This document shows, piece by piece, positions 48,167 to 59,770 of a stretch of DNA of 64,000 bases; the stretch's first letter is position 1; every line of letters begins with the position of its first letter. This DNA comes from Melampsora larici-populina 98AG31. Lineage: Eukaryota; Basidiomycota; Pucciniomycetes; Pucciniales; Melampsoraceae. Made by a program: the position numbers and the translations under genes. The notes beneath the pieces were generated by a model. The model saw only the letters and a program-made list of their open reading frames with translations, was not told the origin of the DNA and ran no database searches. Where the stretch lies: positions 870,071 through 934,070 of the forward strand of contig NW_006768768.1 in assembly GCF_000204055.1 (NCBI RefSeq), in the 5' to 3' direction.

Positions 48167-51100
48167 ATGCCCAGACTTCCCAGAGATCAAAAATTCTTCC
48201 CCAGTATAAAGCCAAAGCGACATCGAGACACCGAACCTGACCGTCATCATATCCCCCACGATCGAGCCGTTAATCTCCTGCAGAACCTCGGAATTGGACC
48301 AGCTCGACCAGTTGAACCACCAGCTGAACTGGATAGACACGATGAACACGAAGACGATTGGAACAATCAACCCGATGTCAACTATGACCCTCAAGATGAC
48401 CCACCTGTCCCTACCCTTGATGGCGCGGCCGAACGACTAGCTGAGGCTGCAAGAGCGCAACACTATGCTCAAAAACGGCTCAACTTCGAAAAACAATGGG
48501 TTGCTCTTGCAGCTCCTGTCACCGCTGTATACCTTGAGCGTCAGCATGCAACCCAGAATTGGACAACTAGCATGTCATACCTAGCCAACCAGCCCGAATG
48601 CCGCTGTAATAACCAAACCACCCGGCTGATCGACCTCATTGACATGTATGGTAAGTGGTGACAGCTTTCATTTTTTATTCTTACACTTATCATCTATAAT
48701 TCTGTTTTACTAGGTCGATTAAGCAGTTACCAATTCACGTTTTGCAAGTGTTGTCCAGATGTCATCCGCCTTCTCTATGCAGGATACTTCGCAAGCTCAC
48801 CTTCCCAACCACACACAGCCTTCTCGATTCCTCTCATTCAATTCCATAACCGACTTTGGCAGACCTCGGCACTTTCAACAAGTTCCTTTATTGACGCTCT
48901 TGGAGGTTTCCTGGACGATCGATCAGCTTCACCCCTCTATGGCCAGCTTCGTAATGGAACAATTTGCAAGCGGGAACTTAGAAAACCTATAACCCATTCA
49001 ATTGATCTTTACCGGCGAATATTATATCATCAAGAACTACTTTACATAGAAGGACTCGAGCTCAGTTTACTAGAAGTATATGCCGACAAGTGTTCTCGCT
49101 GCTTTGGACCCAGAGAAGGTGAAGTAAAAGTATCACCAGATGAACCTGATGTCATCATATGCGCCGATGGCAACTTTCAACACCGTCATTACTCTTATGC
49201 CAGCAAAGACAACCCAGCCGAGCACGAATATCCCTCATCCTTCCTTTTACCCTTGCAGATCACAAAGGTGGCCGACTTGTGTAAGAATACTGCTGCACTA
49301 GCCAGCGATATCAAGGTTTGTCGCTCACATGATTCCACAGATCTTGAATACTGCATCGGCTGATCTTTTGTTATCTACCTTGTCTCATTCTGCAGACTGC
49401 TTGCTCAGACTCTCACACAGCAGCAAATGACACCCGAAGCAGCGCCACCTGGAGGAAATCGTGTGATGATAATGGACTTTTTGCGTTTGCATGTCGACAC
49501 GACCTCATGCTCAAGATGGCAAACCTCCATGAGGAATCTGAGAAGTGAGTAATTTATTTCCACCTCGAATTTTGATTTCCACATCTAACTCAGTCGATCT
49601 CAATGTGTAGATTGCATTATCCAGTCAGCATACTGGGATACTTTCTAGAACAACTCCCCAATATCAAGTTTGGCGTTCTCTACGACATTGGGTGTCACCT
49701 TGATGCACACATCAAGAAGGTAAGAATTTCTGCCACTTGATTGTTTATTTTGTTTCTTCCGATTTATCAACTCACCTTTTTTATTACTGAATCAGAGGGG
49801 TCTCTTACCCAATTTTCAGACTCGATTGATGTTTGGGACAGCTGTGTTCCATGCATACGTCCACGAATGGGCATGCCAAATAGTTTACAATCCTCGATAC
49901 AACAAGTACTGGGGTCTATCCGACGGTGAAGGTCTGGAGCGACTGTGGTCGTTCCTATCAGCCCTAGTAGCAGTGCTTCGGACATCAACCCGGTTACATC
50001 GATTTTGGGCGTTACACTGGCGCTGCAACTTTTACAACGAGAATCTAAAATCAACCAGTGGTAAGTCTCTTCTTTTTTAGTTTCAAATCCCTCTTAGTAC
50101 TAATTCTTTGGGAATGTTACAGGGAAATGGCTCCTCAGCAAGTTGAACAACGCCAACCAGGTCAAGAAGGAAGCAAGCGAAGGACTATTGAATCTGTACA
50201 CGCAACGCAACCCCTACGATCCTGACCGACAGTTTTATTCAGCTGATTTTCTCAGGGAGCAATGGATATTGGAAAGGAACGCACAAGCCAGCAAGAAGCA
50301 TGCAGAAGAGCAACAAAAACTTGAACTGGGACGATTGCTATGTCTAGAACAAGAGATTCAGAAGCTCTGGTATGCCGGTCTATAATCTATATAAGATACT
50401 GATGACTGATACTCACAATGATTGATTTAAAATTTGCAGGAATAGCCCTGTTCCTACTGCTGAGTATGAAATATCACGGGCACAAAGGTTGAATGAACTC
50501 CAGGAAAAAATCACGACACAGCGAAGAAAGGTTGGAGCAGCAGATGTGCTTGCATTGCTAACTAGTAAGTGTATATTTAAAATCAAATGACATGATAATT
50601 GTGACTGAAACTCGTTCTCAGGGCCTGAGCACGATGGCCTTCTAATGGTTTGGTACTGCATGCGAGATGTCCGATCTAGGTTGATTGCAATATTCAAGGA
50701 AAAGTTGCCCCTTAACCAATCTCAAGCTCATGGTCGAGATTCAAACTTAGGTAAGTACATGCTTCATCTCAAAATTATCCGTAGGAACAGTACTAACTAG
50801 AAATACAGGTGTTTCTGGCAGGACTGCTGTTCTTGCCTCAATACGAAAGCATGCTGCCGCTCTCGGCAAGGCCGTTGATCGCTACCAAGAACGCCTCAAC
50901 ACTTTTCGTCAAAAATTCCCTAATCGCCTTGCGTATCCTCCTGATATTGAGTACGCAACGCTGTTCCAGATTGCGCCGGATGATCCTTTTTGGAGTGAAG
51001 GTCTCTTCACCAATCACAATGAACCATGGGCAATCGATCCCTCGACTCAATACGGAATGCGACAGCTTTCTTACCTTGAACGATCCGAAGAGGAACTGCG

Positions 51101-51746
51101 TAGAATTGGGTGGGAAGTACGACGTGAAATGCGATGGATCATCAACACTCGTACCCGAATCTCTCATCTTCTTCAATGTCTTCTCCATGGTATGTTGGAG
51201 CCCGGCTTACCTGACGTCGAAGCCATTCAACCCCTTCTCAACCATCCCACCCTAAGTCATATTGACCCTCAGTCTCGCAAAATTTCGGCAATAAATCTCC
51301 TTCACACTCGATTGATACGACTTTTGCACCATATGCGGAAGTCATCTAACAAATTTCAACAGGTGTTTCGAGGTACAGTAGCTCAAGCTGGTGATAATGG
51401 TCTTTCACAGGATTGGGGAGGACTTGGTAGGTTTGTGTCAAGTATTGGTGAACAAGGAATGTCGATGATTCCTGGATGTCTCTCATTGGCAGACAGATTG
51501 TGGCCAGTAGAACAACCAATAGAACAACGAGTAGAACTACCAGTAGACCAACCAGTAGCAGAAGATAGGAATGTTGTTGGAAATGAAGTCAATTTGGTTA
51601 TTATTGAGGACGAAGAGGAAGATAAGGATGCAGATGAAGAGGAAGAGATTGTCAAACAAACAGTATTGAGTGCAACTGAGAAAGCAGTGTCTTCAGCACT
51701 TGATAGGTTAGCATTGTATGATGATATGGAAGATGTTGAGTATTAA
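48167..51746 (+). CDS. KDZ transposase with CxC-type cysteine pairs
   Basis: DNA transposase of the KDZ class, nuclear. Nine exons, all in phase with GT-AG introns: 48167-48650, 48714-49315, 49396-49544, 49611-49719, 49796-50060, 50123-50369, 50440-50564, 50622-50750, 50809-51746; 1015 residues. The N terminus is basic then acidic. Cysteine pairs follow (PECRCNNQ, FCKCCPD, CSRCFG). The RNase-H-fold core has acidic positions in IICADGNFQHRHY, YDIGCHLDAH and SDGEGLERLWSF. Further along are a C-rich insert (FAFACRHDLML), a Glu/Lys coiled-coil-like region (ASKKHAEEQQKLELGRL), RGTVAQAGDNGL-like blocks near the end and an acidic tail. Position just inside the left inverted repeat and the intact frame suggest a working enzyme. 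Upstream ATGs exist but this start has the best coding context. Confidence 0.9.
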
Positions 51747-52194
51747 AAAATGTACTTAGTTATTCTCTATTCAAAAACCTTGAGATATTTGTATGACATG
51801 CCTGAATGAGAATCAATTGAAGTGTTCAATAAGAATCCATTGAAGTGAAACAGAATCTCATGTAGACTTTTATGCTTGATTCAGAATGCATCAATGTTAA
51901 AAAAACCCATGAAAAACTCATGACATGAAAATGTATAGTGTTCTAAAATTGATAGTTTCATTGGTTTATGCATTACAGTTGCTTTAACCTGGCTTCTTGG
52001 AAGTTGCAGTAGAAGAAGATGTTACAATGAATCATGTTTAATCTTTTGAACAGTGGGAGACACCAATAAACAACCAAGTTTATTGGTGAAAATGGACCTG
52101 AGGTGCAGGAGCGGTGCGGGAGTCGTGATTGGTGAAGTGTTATGTGGATATATTGATCCATGTACACGTGATTAGTGGTGTGTGGTGGTACCAT
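51747..52194. other. 3' flank of the KDZ transposase
   Basis: No gene seen; AT-rich, probably the 3' untranslated region and spacer. Confidence 0.4.
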
Positions 52195-52660
52195 CAGAAA
52201 GCCCTGACCTTGGCGGAGAGTTTGAGTCTACCACGGACCATTTTGGATGTAACTTGAAAAAGTTATTACAGATTGCATCCATGCGCGTCACTGAGGTGCG
52301 CGGGGAAGACATGAGGGGCTCTGGAGTTTTCCACACACATCATGAGTGTGATTGGGTTGTAAATTCAGAAAGCCCCAGCCAATGCGCAGAAATTGAGCCC
52401 TTACTGGAGTTTTTTTATTGAGAAATGAAAAAGTTATCAACATTTCCATAGTTGCAAGTCATCACGCAGAAATAGCACAAATTTGAGAGACATATGGGGC
52501 TCTGGAGTTTGCCCACAGACAATTATGAGGTGGTGATTGTAATGTATATTCAGAAGGCCCTAGCCATGCGCAAAAATGAGCCCTACTGAAGGTTTTGGAC
52601 AAAACTGAGAAAGTTATAAAAAATCTCATGATTTTGATCAACATGGTGACACAAAGTTGT
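52195..52660 (+). repeat. Three imperfect tandem units of about 170-185 bp
   Basis: Units start near 52195, 52366 and 52551. Each has CAGAAAGCCC-like and GAGCCC/GAGTCT-like motifs and then a GAAAAAGTTAT-type motif; units 1 and 2 continue into GGGGCTCTGGAGTTT. The array runs towards the assembly gap at 52698. Confidence 0.65.
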
Positions 52661-52697
52661 AATGTGAGATGACTTACACAAGTCATCATTTTGAGTC

Positions 52698-52797
52698 NNN
52701 NNNNNNNNNNNNNNNNNNNNNNNNNNNNNNNNNNNNNNNNNNNNNNNNNNNNNNNNNNNNNNNNNNNNNNNNNNNNNNNNNNNNNNNNNNNNNNNNN
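52698..52797. other. Assembly gap (100 N)
   Basis: Exactly 100 N, probably a scaffold gap of unknown true size. It hides the start of the second KDZ gene and possibly more tandem units. Confidence 0.98.
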
Positions 52798-54803
52798 AAC
52801 TGATTATGACAACCTCGACTTCACGCAAGGCACGAATCTTGGCTTCAACAACCAGGTCTTTCATCCAACCACCAACTCCTCCTTTCACTCAGTCGGTTCT
52901 GCCATATCAAAGCTCCCACTCTCAGTACCAGCAGACTTCACACCAATCGTATCAGCAGCCTTCGCACCAATCTCAGTACCAGCACACTTCCCAAGTGGGT
53001 GCAAACTTTGGCCCTGGTAGTCAAACTACATACTGGAGTCCAGGGCCTCGTCAAGAACCTTTAGGCCAACTGCCACGTCCAACTTCATTAAATGCTGGAC
53101 GTGGTGAACACACAAGCTCCGGACGTGGTGGACACGCGAATTCTTCTCTTCGGGCAAGAGGTCGCGGCCGTGGGCAAGGCCCAACTCGAACTCAACTAAC
53201 TCGAATTCAGCAAACCCCCACTTCTACCGCAACTACTCCAACTGAGCCACCTCTATCAATGAAACAAATCCTCGACCAATTCCTCCCCAAATCGATTGTT
53301 ACAATGCTTCCAGACAGCGCCAAGACATTCACTCCAATTGTCGCCAATCAGCTTGAAGAAGTAATGAAGAAAGTTGTTGCAAAAGAAATCTTGGCTGCTG
53401 AACTGCGTGTTGTGGCGGCAAAGAATTGTAAAAAGTCATTCTCGCAAGCCGATGGTTCTTTTTTTATGGCTCTTGAAAATGACCTCGACATAATCAGAGT
53501 GATCTATTGTCTTGTCAGACGTGTTTCGCCAGAAAGGGCTTCAAGGCATATGTAAGTCTCATTTTCAAAAGCTTCACTTTTGATTACATCTGACTGCTTG
53601 AATCCCTTTAAAGTGGCGAATTCAAGGCCATGCGAGATGCGACTCTCTGGAACGGTTTTCAAGCAAGCCCTGAAGGGCAGGAAGTATATCGCACTCGTAG
53701 GTTATGCTCGCTTTGTCAACTTGTGGGATTCTTCTGATCTCACATTCAAACTCATCCCACGTAGACCGTGGAATTAAGGGCAAAGCAAACAGTGTACTCT
53801 CCGACTTATGGAACGAGAAGACTCTCGATGAAAAGCTGACCTACCAACAATATGTTCGCAAATCCAAAAACCTCACATCGGTTTTGTTGGGAGCCGAAGG
53901 AGACGACTTGAACCAAACCACTGGAGACTCATCCGACTCTGTCGAACCAAAATCAACTGGTGAGAATGGCTGGGTAGGTTCAGGTAGATCGCTCGCAAGC
54001 GCTCAACAGACTGCCGAATTGTGGCTCGCCGAAACCGAGGTGGAGGTATGTAAAGTCTCTCTACAACCTACCTTTCAATCCAGCCGCTTACCAGTTTTAT
54101 CTATAAACGAAGGCAAAGAGGATTGCTTCTCTGACCAACAGCAACATAGTGATACTTTGTGTATCATCACATCTGGGACCAAATGCGTTCCAGATGTTTG
54201 CTGGCTCTCCGAGGGGTCGATCCTGGCTAAAACTGAATCAGGAAAGGTACGGCTCTGCTTATTGCAACTGTGAGTTTCAGAGCTTCTGCACCGGGGTTGC
54301 AGTTGCCAAGCTCGACACGCCTGGCGTCAAGGCAAAGAAATCGATTGCTTACCCCAAACAAGACCAAGCTCGTGCAGCATTGAAGGGACTTCTTAGTAAG
54401 TGCCTCATCTCTTTATTATGTAACTCTAATCAATTCCAGTTTCACTGAAATCAGGACATCCCCATCGAAAACAGAAAAAACTTTTCCAACCAAAAACTAC
54501 GCCTGGCCATGGATCAATTGCGAGGCTCGACTGCTCCACTGGGGTGCTAAAATTGTGCTACATCCAGAAGCTCAAACTGAGTTGGGTTTCGTCACTCAAT
54601 TGAGCAAGAATCTCAATGACGAACAAGGTGACTGTATCTCTACCGATATCACCAAAGGTTTGTTCGAGTTGGCTCAGGTTCCAAAGGATTCTTCGGGTCT
54701 GAAGAAACGGGCCCCAAAACGGAAGCGTGAACAAGAATCAGCGAGCGAAGAGGGTGATGAAGATGAGACCGATGAAGAGGAAAATGAAGATATCAATGAA
54801 TAG
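52798..54803 (+). CDS. Second gene of the KDZ element, unknown function (5' end in gap)
   Basis: Unrecognised. Open from the gap, with the first visible ATG at 52806. The N-terminal part is Gln/Ser/Pro-rich (YQQTSHQSYQQPSHQ), then RGG-like (LRARGRGRGQGPTRTQ), then a helical region (EPPLSMKQILDQFLPKSIV). Introns follow with agreeing phase: donor GTAAGT near 53552 to acceptor TTTAAAG near 53613; GTAGGT near 53698 to CACGTAG near 53764; GTATGT near 54047 to AAAG near 54119. Spliced text includes IGEFKAMRDATLWNGF, EGQEVYRTHRGIKGKA, LWNEKTLDEKLTYQQYVR and SSHLGPNAFQMFAGSPRG. The junction near 54394-54455 is off by one base, so the acidic C terminus (KNYAWPWINCEARLLHWGAK through EEGDEDETDEEE) needs checking. 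Same strand as the transposase. Possibly a DNA-binding cofactor, by inference only. Confidence 0.6.
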
Positions 54804-55527
54804 TTTTCATCATGACTTTCGCATATTTTTCAATCTCTTTTGTCTTCCTTTTTAACTCTAATTTCTTCCTTTTTTATGTTTTCATCTACTTCATCTTGTT
54901 ATGTCTTCATTCGTGGTTACTACCACTTCGTTTCTTACTTTCTTTTTTCTTCTTTTTTACGTTATCATCTTCTTTACATTATCTTTGTTTTGATGTTTTC
55001 ATCGTTCGTTCTTGTTCGTTTTTTAATGTCTTTTGTCTTCCTTTTTTCATCTTTACTTTCTTTTTGTTTCTTAATTTCATTTTATTTTTACTAATCCTTA
55101 GTTTCTCCAGAATGCAGCTGCATTGTTCAATTCCAAACTGATATTTTGCCATTGAATCATTGAGTTAAGATACCAAGATAAAGCCAAAGTGGGACACGAT
55201 AAAACCAAAGTGAGATACAAAAATAAAGACACTGAAATAAAAAATACAATTCCTTTTAATTCAATCACTGCTAACATAGATATTGAGAGGACAAGCAGAG
55301 AAATAAAGTGAAAGGTGTGACTGAAAACTCCTTCATCATTCTGAACAACATATCGAGATATAAAATAATCGATCTACTGCCTCCTTCATAAATAACCTAA
55401 CAAACTACTACAACTACAAACTACAACAGATATTCAGGATGTTGAAGCTATTCAACATCACTAAAAGTAAACTTTGAGTCAGTGAGTCAATAGTGTATTA
55501 GTCTCAACAAATGAAAAGACCACAGGC
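54804..55527. other. T/C-rich 3' region between two KDZ genes
   Basis: 54810-55095 is strongly pyrimidine-rich on the plus strand, which makes open frames of Phe/Ser/Leu without meaning. It is the shared 3' flank of convergent genes. No other feature seen. Confidence 0.5.
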
Positions 55528-56079
55528 TTACTCATCAAATATGTCACACTCTTGAAGGTCTCTAGTGAGCACTTCAGCTTCGCCAAGATCCTTTAATACC
55601 TTGAGCATTGATTCCTTGCTCCATTTGAAACCCTCGAGGTCAAGTTTTTCCAAAGTCTTTACAATTCGATCGGAAACAGATGGAGATTGCTCGTAGGGTT
55701 GTGTTTTGACCGTGATCAAGTTTTGCCACTTTGGAATGAAGTTTGACAATCCTGATGATTGTGACGATGTTGATGGAAGTTGAGATGGGGTTTGAGGTGG
55801 CGGTATTGATTGAGATTGAGATGGTGGTGGTGATCGGGGTGGGGAGGCCTCATCAGGTCCTTCGGTTTGCGAACCTCTTTCGACTCTCTTGACTCGGACC
55901 TCAGGCGTGTCAGGGATGTCACAATCGTGCTGGTACTCGAGGACAATCATCATGAGGTGAGTGATTGATAAGATGTGGTTTGAATCGATGAGGTGGTGGA
56001 AGTCGAGAAGTGGTGATCGCAGAGGTTGAAGTTTGGGTTGCCCGGTCCGGACATCTGGGTAGCATGTACAGGTGGTCAT
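55528..56079 (-). CDS. Small third gene of the KDZ element, unknown function
   Basis: 183 residues from ATG 56079, single exon. N terminus MTTCTCYPDVRTGQP with two close Cys. Then LLDFHHLIDSNHILSITHLM, a Pro/Ser/Gln-rich linker and a helical, acidic C terminus (VKTLEKLDLEGFKWSKE, ending DIFDE). The reading frame stays open upstream through the whole right inverted repeat into flanking DNA (Met at 56319), so the promoter or leader lies in the inverted repeat. Divergently placed relative to the right end, as the transposase is to the left end. No homology recognised; could be a regulator or transposition cofactor. Confidence 0.55.
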   Translation of the reverse strand: MTTCTCYPDVRTGQPKLQPLRSPLLDFHHLIDSNHILSITHLMMIVLEYQHDCDIPDTPEVRVKRVERGSQTEGPDEASPPRSPPPSQSQSIPPPQTPSQLPSTSSQSSGLSNFIPKWQNLITVKTQPYEQSPSVSDRIVKTLEKLDLEGFKWSKESMLKVLKDLGEAEVLTRDLQECDIFDE

Positions 56080-56102
56080 ATACTGTTTGATGGTACCGAG
56101 TC

Positions 56103-56282
56103 TACCGGGGGTTATATGAAAATCGAGGGACTTGGTCGTTTTTTGTTGATTTTGAGGCCAAATAATCGGCGATAGCGGCGATAGTGGCGATAATCGGCGA
56201 TAGACTTCTTCACTGTCTAGAGCAGTGGTACAGGGACACTTCGTACACTGCTCTAGATAGCTGTATAGGAAGTCCGGAGGTG
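56103..56282 (-). repeat. Right terminal inverted repeat of the KDZ element
   Basis: Inverted partner of the left end, with the same hairpin and TATCGCC iterons. It is followed by the CTTCGATG duplication at 56283-56290. Confidence 0.9.
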
Positions 56283-56332
56283 CTTCGATGAAAAGAATCT
56301 CAATTAACATGAACTCCACACTGGATACATAT

Positions 56333-56801
56333 CAGGGGTTGGGCGGAAAACCGACCAACCAGTTTTGCGCCTTTCAGAAGGGAGTCGAAGCAAGTCGAAG
56401 ATGGCCGGAAACGACAGTGTGCAGGTTTCACAGACCTGTTGCTCTGCCAGGTCACTCAAAGTCAGTGTTTGGGTCTGAAGACAGGCCTTTTCAACTGAGC
56501 TGAGCTCCGAAAGAGCCTGGGTGGAACCTGGGTCTGCTTTGTGAAAGGTGGAAAGACGTTGTTTCTGTGGCTTGAGTGGCACAAAGTGCTTTTGGTTTTT
56601 GAATTGTTTGGGCTTTGGAATGAGCAAGAACACCGCTCACCCGTCAACTTTTGGTGATTCTTTTGCAAAGCAAAGCGAACGACAAGTTTTTTTGTTGGCT
56701 TTGATATTGTTTTAGCAATTGTTCCTGAGCATTCCTAAAAAATTGAATTGCAACTCAATGGCACTCAGAAACTGGTTGGTCGGTTCTTTGCCCAACCCCT
56801 G
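56333..56801 (-). mobile_element. MITE family copy 2 (CAGGGGTTGGGC ends), 469 bp
   Basis: The ends CAGGGGTTGGGC...ACCGACCAACCAGTTT and the inverse at 56765-56801 pair over about 36 bp with few mismatches. The tip fits hAT-type ends, but the flanking octamers do not match, so the class is unsure. Same family as 31377-31830. It sits 42 bp right of the KDZ target duplication. Confidence 0.7.
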
Positions 56802-59770
56802 TCATCTCAATATGGATTAGCTCCCCAGGTTCACCAATAAGTCCAAGAACTGATTCTTGTCAAACTAGAATTGAGCAAAAAAACAGTCCAGCTTCAATAT
56901 CTATTGTGACAATGGGAAGAAGGATAGATGCTTCCATCAAGTCAAGCTACTTACAGAAATTGATAAACTTGCATTAGGTGGCTTATCAAGTCCAAAAGAT
57001 AGGGAGCACTCACTTTTGCAAAAAAAAGTTGTGAAAATTGGGTGCAACTTATACATCAAGGTGAGAAAATTTCTCATTCTGTATGTGCATCCAATTTGAC
57101 AATGAATTACGGGATGCTCTGAATAGACACGCCCGCTATTTGGCTAGGGGCGCGAGAGGGCGCAGGAGGCGCAAAGAAAAACAATAAAATCACATCCACT
57201 TGATATACATGAATATGTACTACTTGTACAAGAATGAGATTTACAAACACCATTTGCAACTGATATTGGTTCATCAGCATCAACTTCAACTTGACATTGC
57301 AAAGTTTCACAAGGGTTACAATTTGGGTTATTGCAGACACTATGCTTTGGGTGAAACATTGACCGTCCAGACAGTGTTTTACATTCAGTTATAGTGAATA
57401 TTTGTTTGAATGCTTTCAATCCAGTGATTAGGGGTTTGAATCCAGCCCTTTGGTGCCGAGATTTTGGTTCTTTGGTCAAGATATTGCTGTTGTATAAGTA
57501 AAAAGGCATTTTTTATACACTGGAGTACGTGGGGAGCTCTGACCCTCAAATGTGAGAGAAAGGCCGTGCCCACCCGTGGTCCAAAGGTGACAAAATCGCA
57601 CTGCGTCCACCACATGAGCACTGATGCACATCATGGTGTGAAGCCTGGTTTTGTTTTTGACCAAGTTTGGAATTTGAGAATACAGAGAGTACAGAACCTG
57701 TCACTGCCAGCATCAAAGAGGTTTCCTGATGTGAACATGGGTCCTAGGGGCCACATTCCCCCTCTGTTACTGATCACCAGTTTCATGAATATTTCCCAAG
57801 GAGCCATTGTGATACAGTTGACGCACCCTATAAGCATAATTGTAATCTAAAAATTTGTCAACCTTATATTGTGCTACACATCAATTTGAAATAAGCATAA
57901 AGGCATAGTTTGCATTTGAGCTAACCTTTAGGGGGTGTTCACTTAAGCAATTCTGGTTGATAAATCACATTTGGCAAAATTTAAAGTGCCTATTTGGTGG
58001 TGCATGTTTCATTTTTGCATTAAAACATTTGTGTATATTCAATAATCACTTGAAGCAGAACAGGTGAAATCAAATGATTGACTGGAATTGAACAGTCAAT
58101 CAAAACTCAACAACCAATCCAAATTCAACACTCTCCTCCACCTTTCTACGCAACTCATCTTTTAAGAGTGGTTTGTTTTTGTGTCTTTTGAAGTTCAACA
58201 ATTGATTGAGATGGGACAATTGGTTGATTGATGAATCAATTGAAATTGACCAATCAATTGAACTGCACAATTGACTGAAAATTGAACAATCAATGACTTG
58301 TTTCTACCATCAAAATTGGTTTTGGATGCTTTCATCTGCACTGTCACATCACAAAAAACAACTTTTTACACAAAAGGAATCAGAATACAATTCAGTTCTG
58401 GATTCATATTTGAAAAACACAAGATCCATTTGAGGTGATGGTTGGTGAGACAAAGGCCAAAGGAAAGGCAGGCAGGAGCTAGAAGTAGAAGTGAAGATTG
58501 GCGGGTGGTTGTTGAGTAATATGGTGTAGTGCCAAAGGAGTTGATCAAGTCAATGCAAAGTGACAAGGAAGTCAAGAAGGACCTGTTTATTATGAACATA
58601 CAGAGGCACAGATGTTTCTGGTGGCTCCAGAAAGAAGTCCAGATGAGTCCAGATGCTCAAAAACATGTTGGAGGTGTCCCAGAAGTTTCTGGATGTTGCT
58701 TCTAGACACTTCTGGGACACCAAACGAATCTTTTGAAGACCCCTAATGTATTACATGTGATTTTCTTATCCAGATGAGCAGATAGCGCAGCAGACCTGTA
58801 TGTGGCTATTGGTTAAGGATTTACTCAGATGAGCATATGCTTCATGGCTCAGATGTGTGGTGTAAGGTGATTTTGTGACCCATTCTACTCCCAATGATGT
58901 TCCCAGCCTAGGGCTTGTTCCCACAAAGGAACCTATCCAGTACTGAAAGTGAATACACTTTCTGGTTGGTCTTGGTTGCTTTGGCAACAACATTTTTTAA
59001 AAAACAAATTCTCAAAATGGGTGTATATGGAAAATTACACAACACTGTGTTTGATGGAAAGGCTTGGTAACTCAGACTGGATAATAACTGAGATAGCCAT
59101 GGTGATAAACAAGCAAAAGATCACAATTTTATCTTTTGCCATTTGGTAAACAAGGTAATCCAGTTCAATATTCAACAAAATCTCACTCTCAACCACCCTC
59201 ACCTCATCCCCTTTACCCACTTTTATTTCCTAAGTTCCACTGTACTTTTTCATGAACCTTGCAAACCTTTGAACGTAATAAATTAAATTGATTCCAAATT
59301 CAATCAATGGAAATATGGTTTATTGTGAGGTTAAATTTGGCTAGGGCACTGCCAACATAGATGCCTCAGGTTGAGAAATCCAAGGCATCATCAGAGGCAA
59401 ATCCTCGGACAGACCTTGTCCAAGGTTTCTATCTGAGGTATTCTCTTGCTGTTATAACTCGATATCATTATGCTTATATACAGTTATGCTAGTAGTGGGA
59501 GTTGTACCTTTTTCACCTATTAGAGTCTGCACGTTGTACTCTTCTCTCCTCATACTGCAATCTCATTATCACACCTGGGGTATCATTCATCGTATTCACT
59601 GCATCTTGGTTCATAACATATTGCAGTATCTATCACACCGCAGTCGATACCAGGAATTGAATAACCCCGGATTAGGATACAGTCGAATCAGATTAACTCA
59701 GATTAGAACTTTAAATTAGTTGAAAAGAAAGAATAAGCACATCTGCAAGAACGAAGAAGAAGGTTGAAAA
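56802..59770. other. Repeat-derived spacer and probable gypsy 5' LTR region
   Basis: No supported gene. 58060-58300 is crowded with TTGATTG/CAATCAA and CAATTGA motifs in both orientations. The part about 59330-59700 is likely the 5' LTR and leader of the gypsy element because gag follows, but LTR borders cannot be set without the second LTR. CpG is low over much of 56.8-59.3 kb. Confidence 0.4.
58673..58721. repeat. Perfect 14-bp stem hairpin
   Basis: GGTGTCCCAGAAGT and its exact inverse ACTTCTGGGACACC are separated by a 21-base loop. Confidence 0.8.

Larger units (their letters stand above)
47585..56282. mobile_element. Complete KDZ-class DNA transposon with three genes, 8.7 kb
   Basis: Kyakuja-Dileera-Zisupton type cut-and-paste element. 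Ends: inverted repeats 47585-47762 and 56103-56282 that match over about 178 bp with few differences, starting CACCTCCGGACTTCCTATAC. A perfect 8-bp duplication CTTCGATG flanks it, as reported for Zisupton-type elements. Contents in order: transposase (+, 48167-51746), tandem repeats and a 100-N gap, a second gene (+, from the gap to 54803), a T/C-rich stretch, and a small gene (-, 55528-56079). Matching ends, clean duplication and an unbroken transposase point to recent insertion. No TET/JBP gene, a known companion of KDZ elements in basidiomycetes, was recognised. Confidence 0.92.

Noticed and set aside
54812..55141. Phe/Ser-rich membrane-like open frame
   Set aside because: Pure product of a T/C-rich stretch; no start context, domains or splice support.
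57107..57850. Several overlapping short frames, some with Cys
   Set aside because: Frames on both strands in a repeat-derived region with no consistent coding signal.
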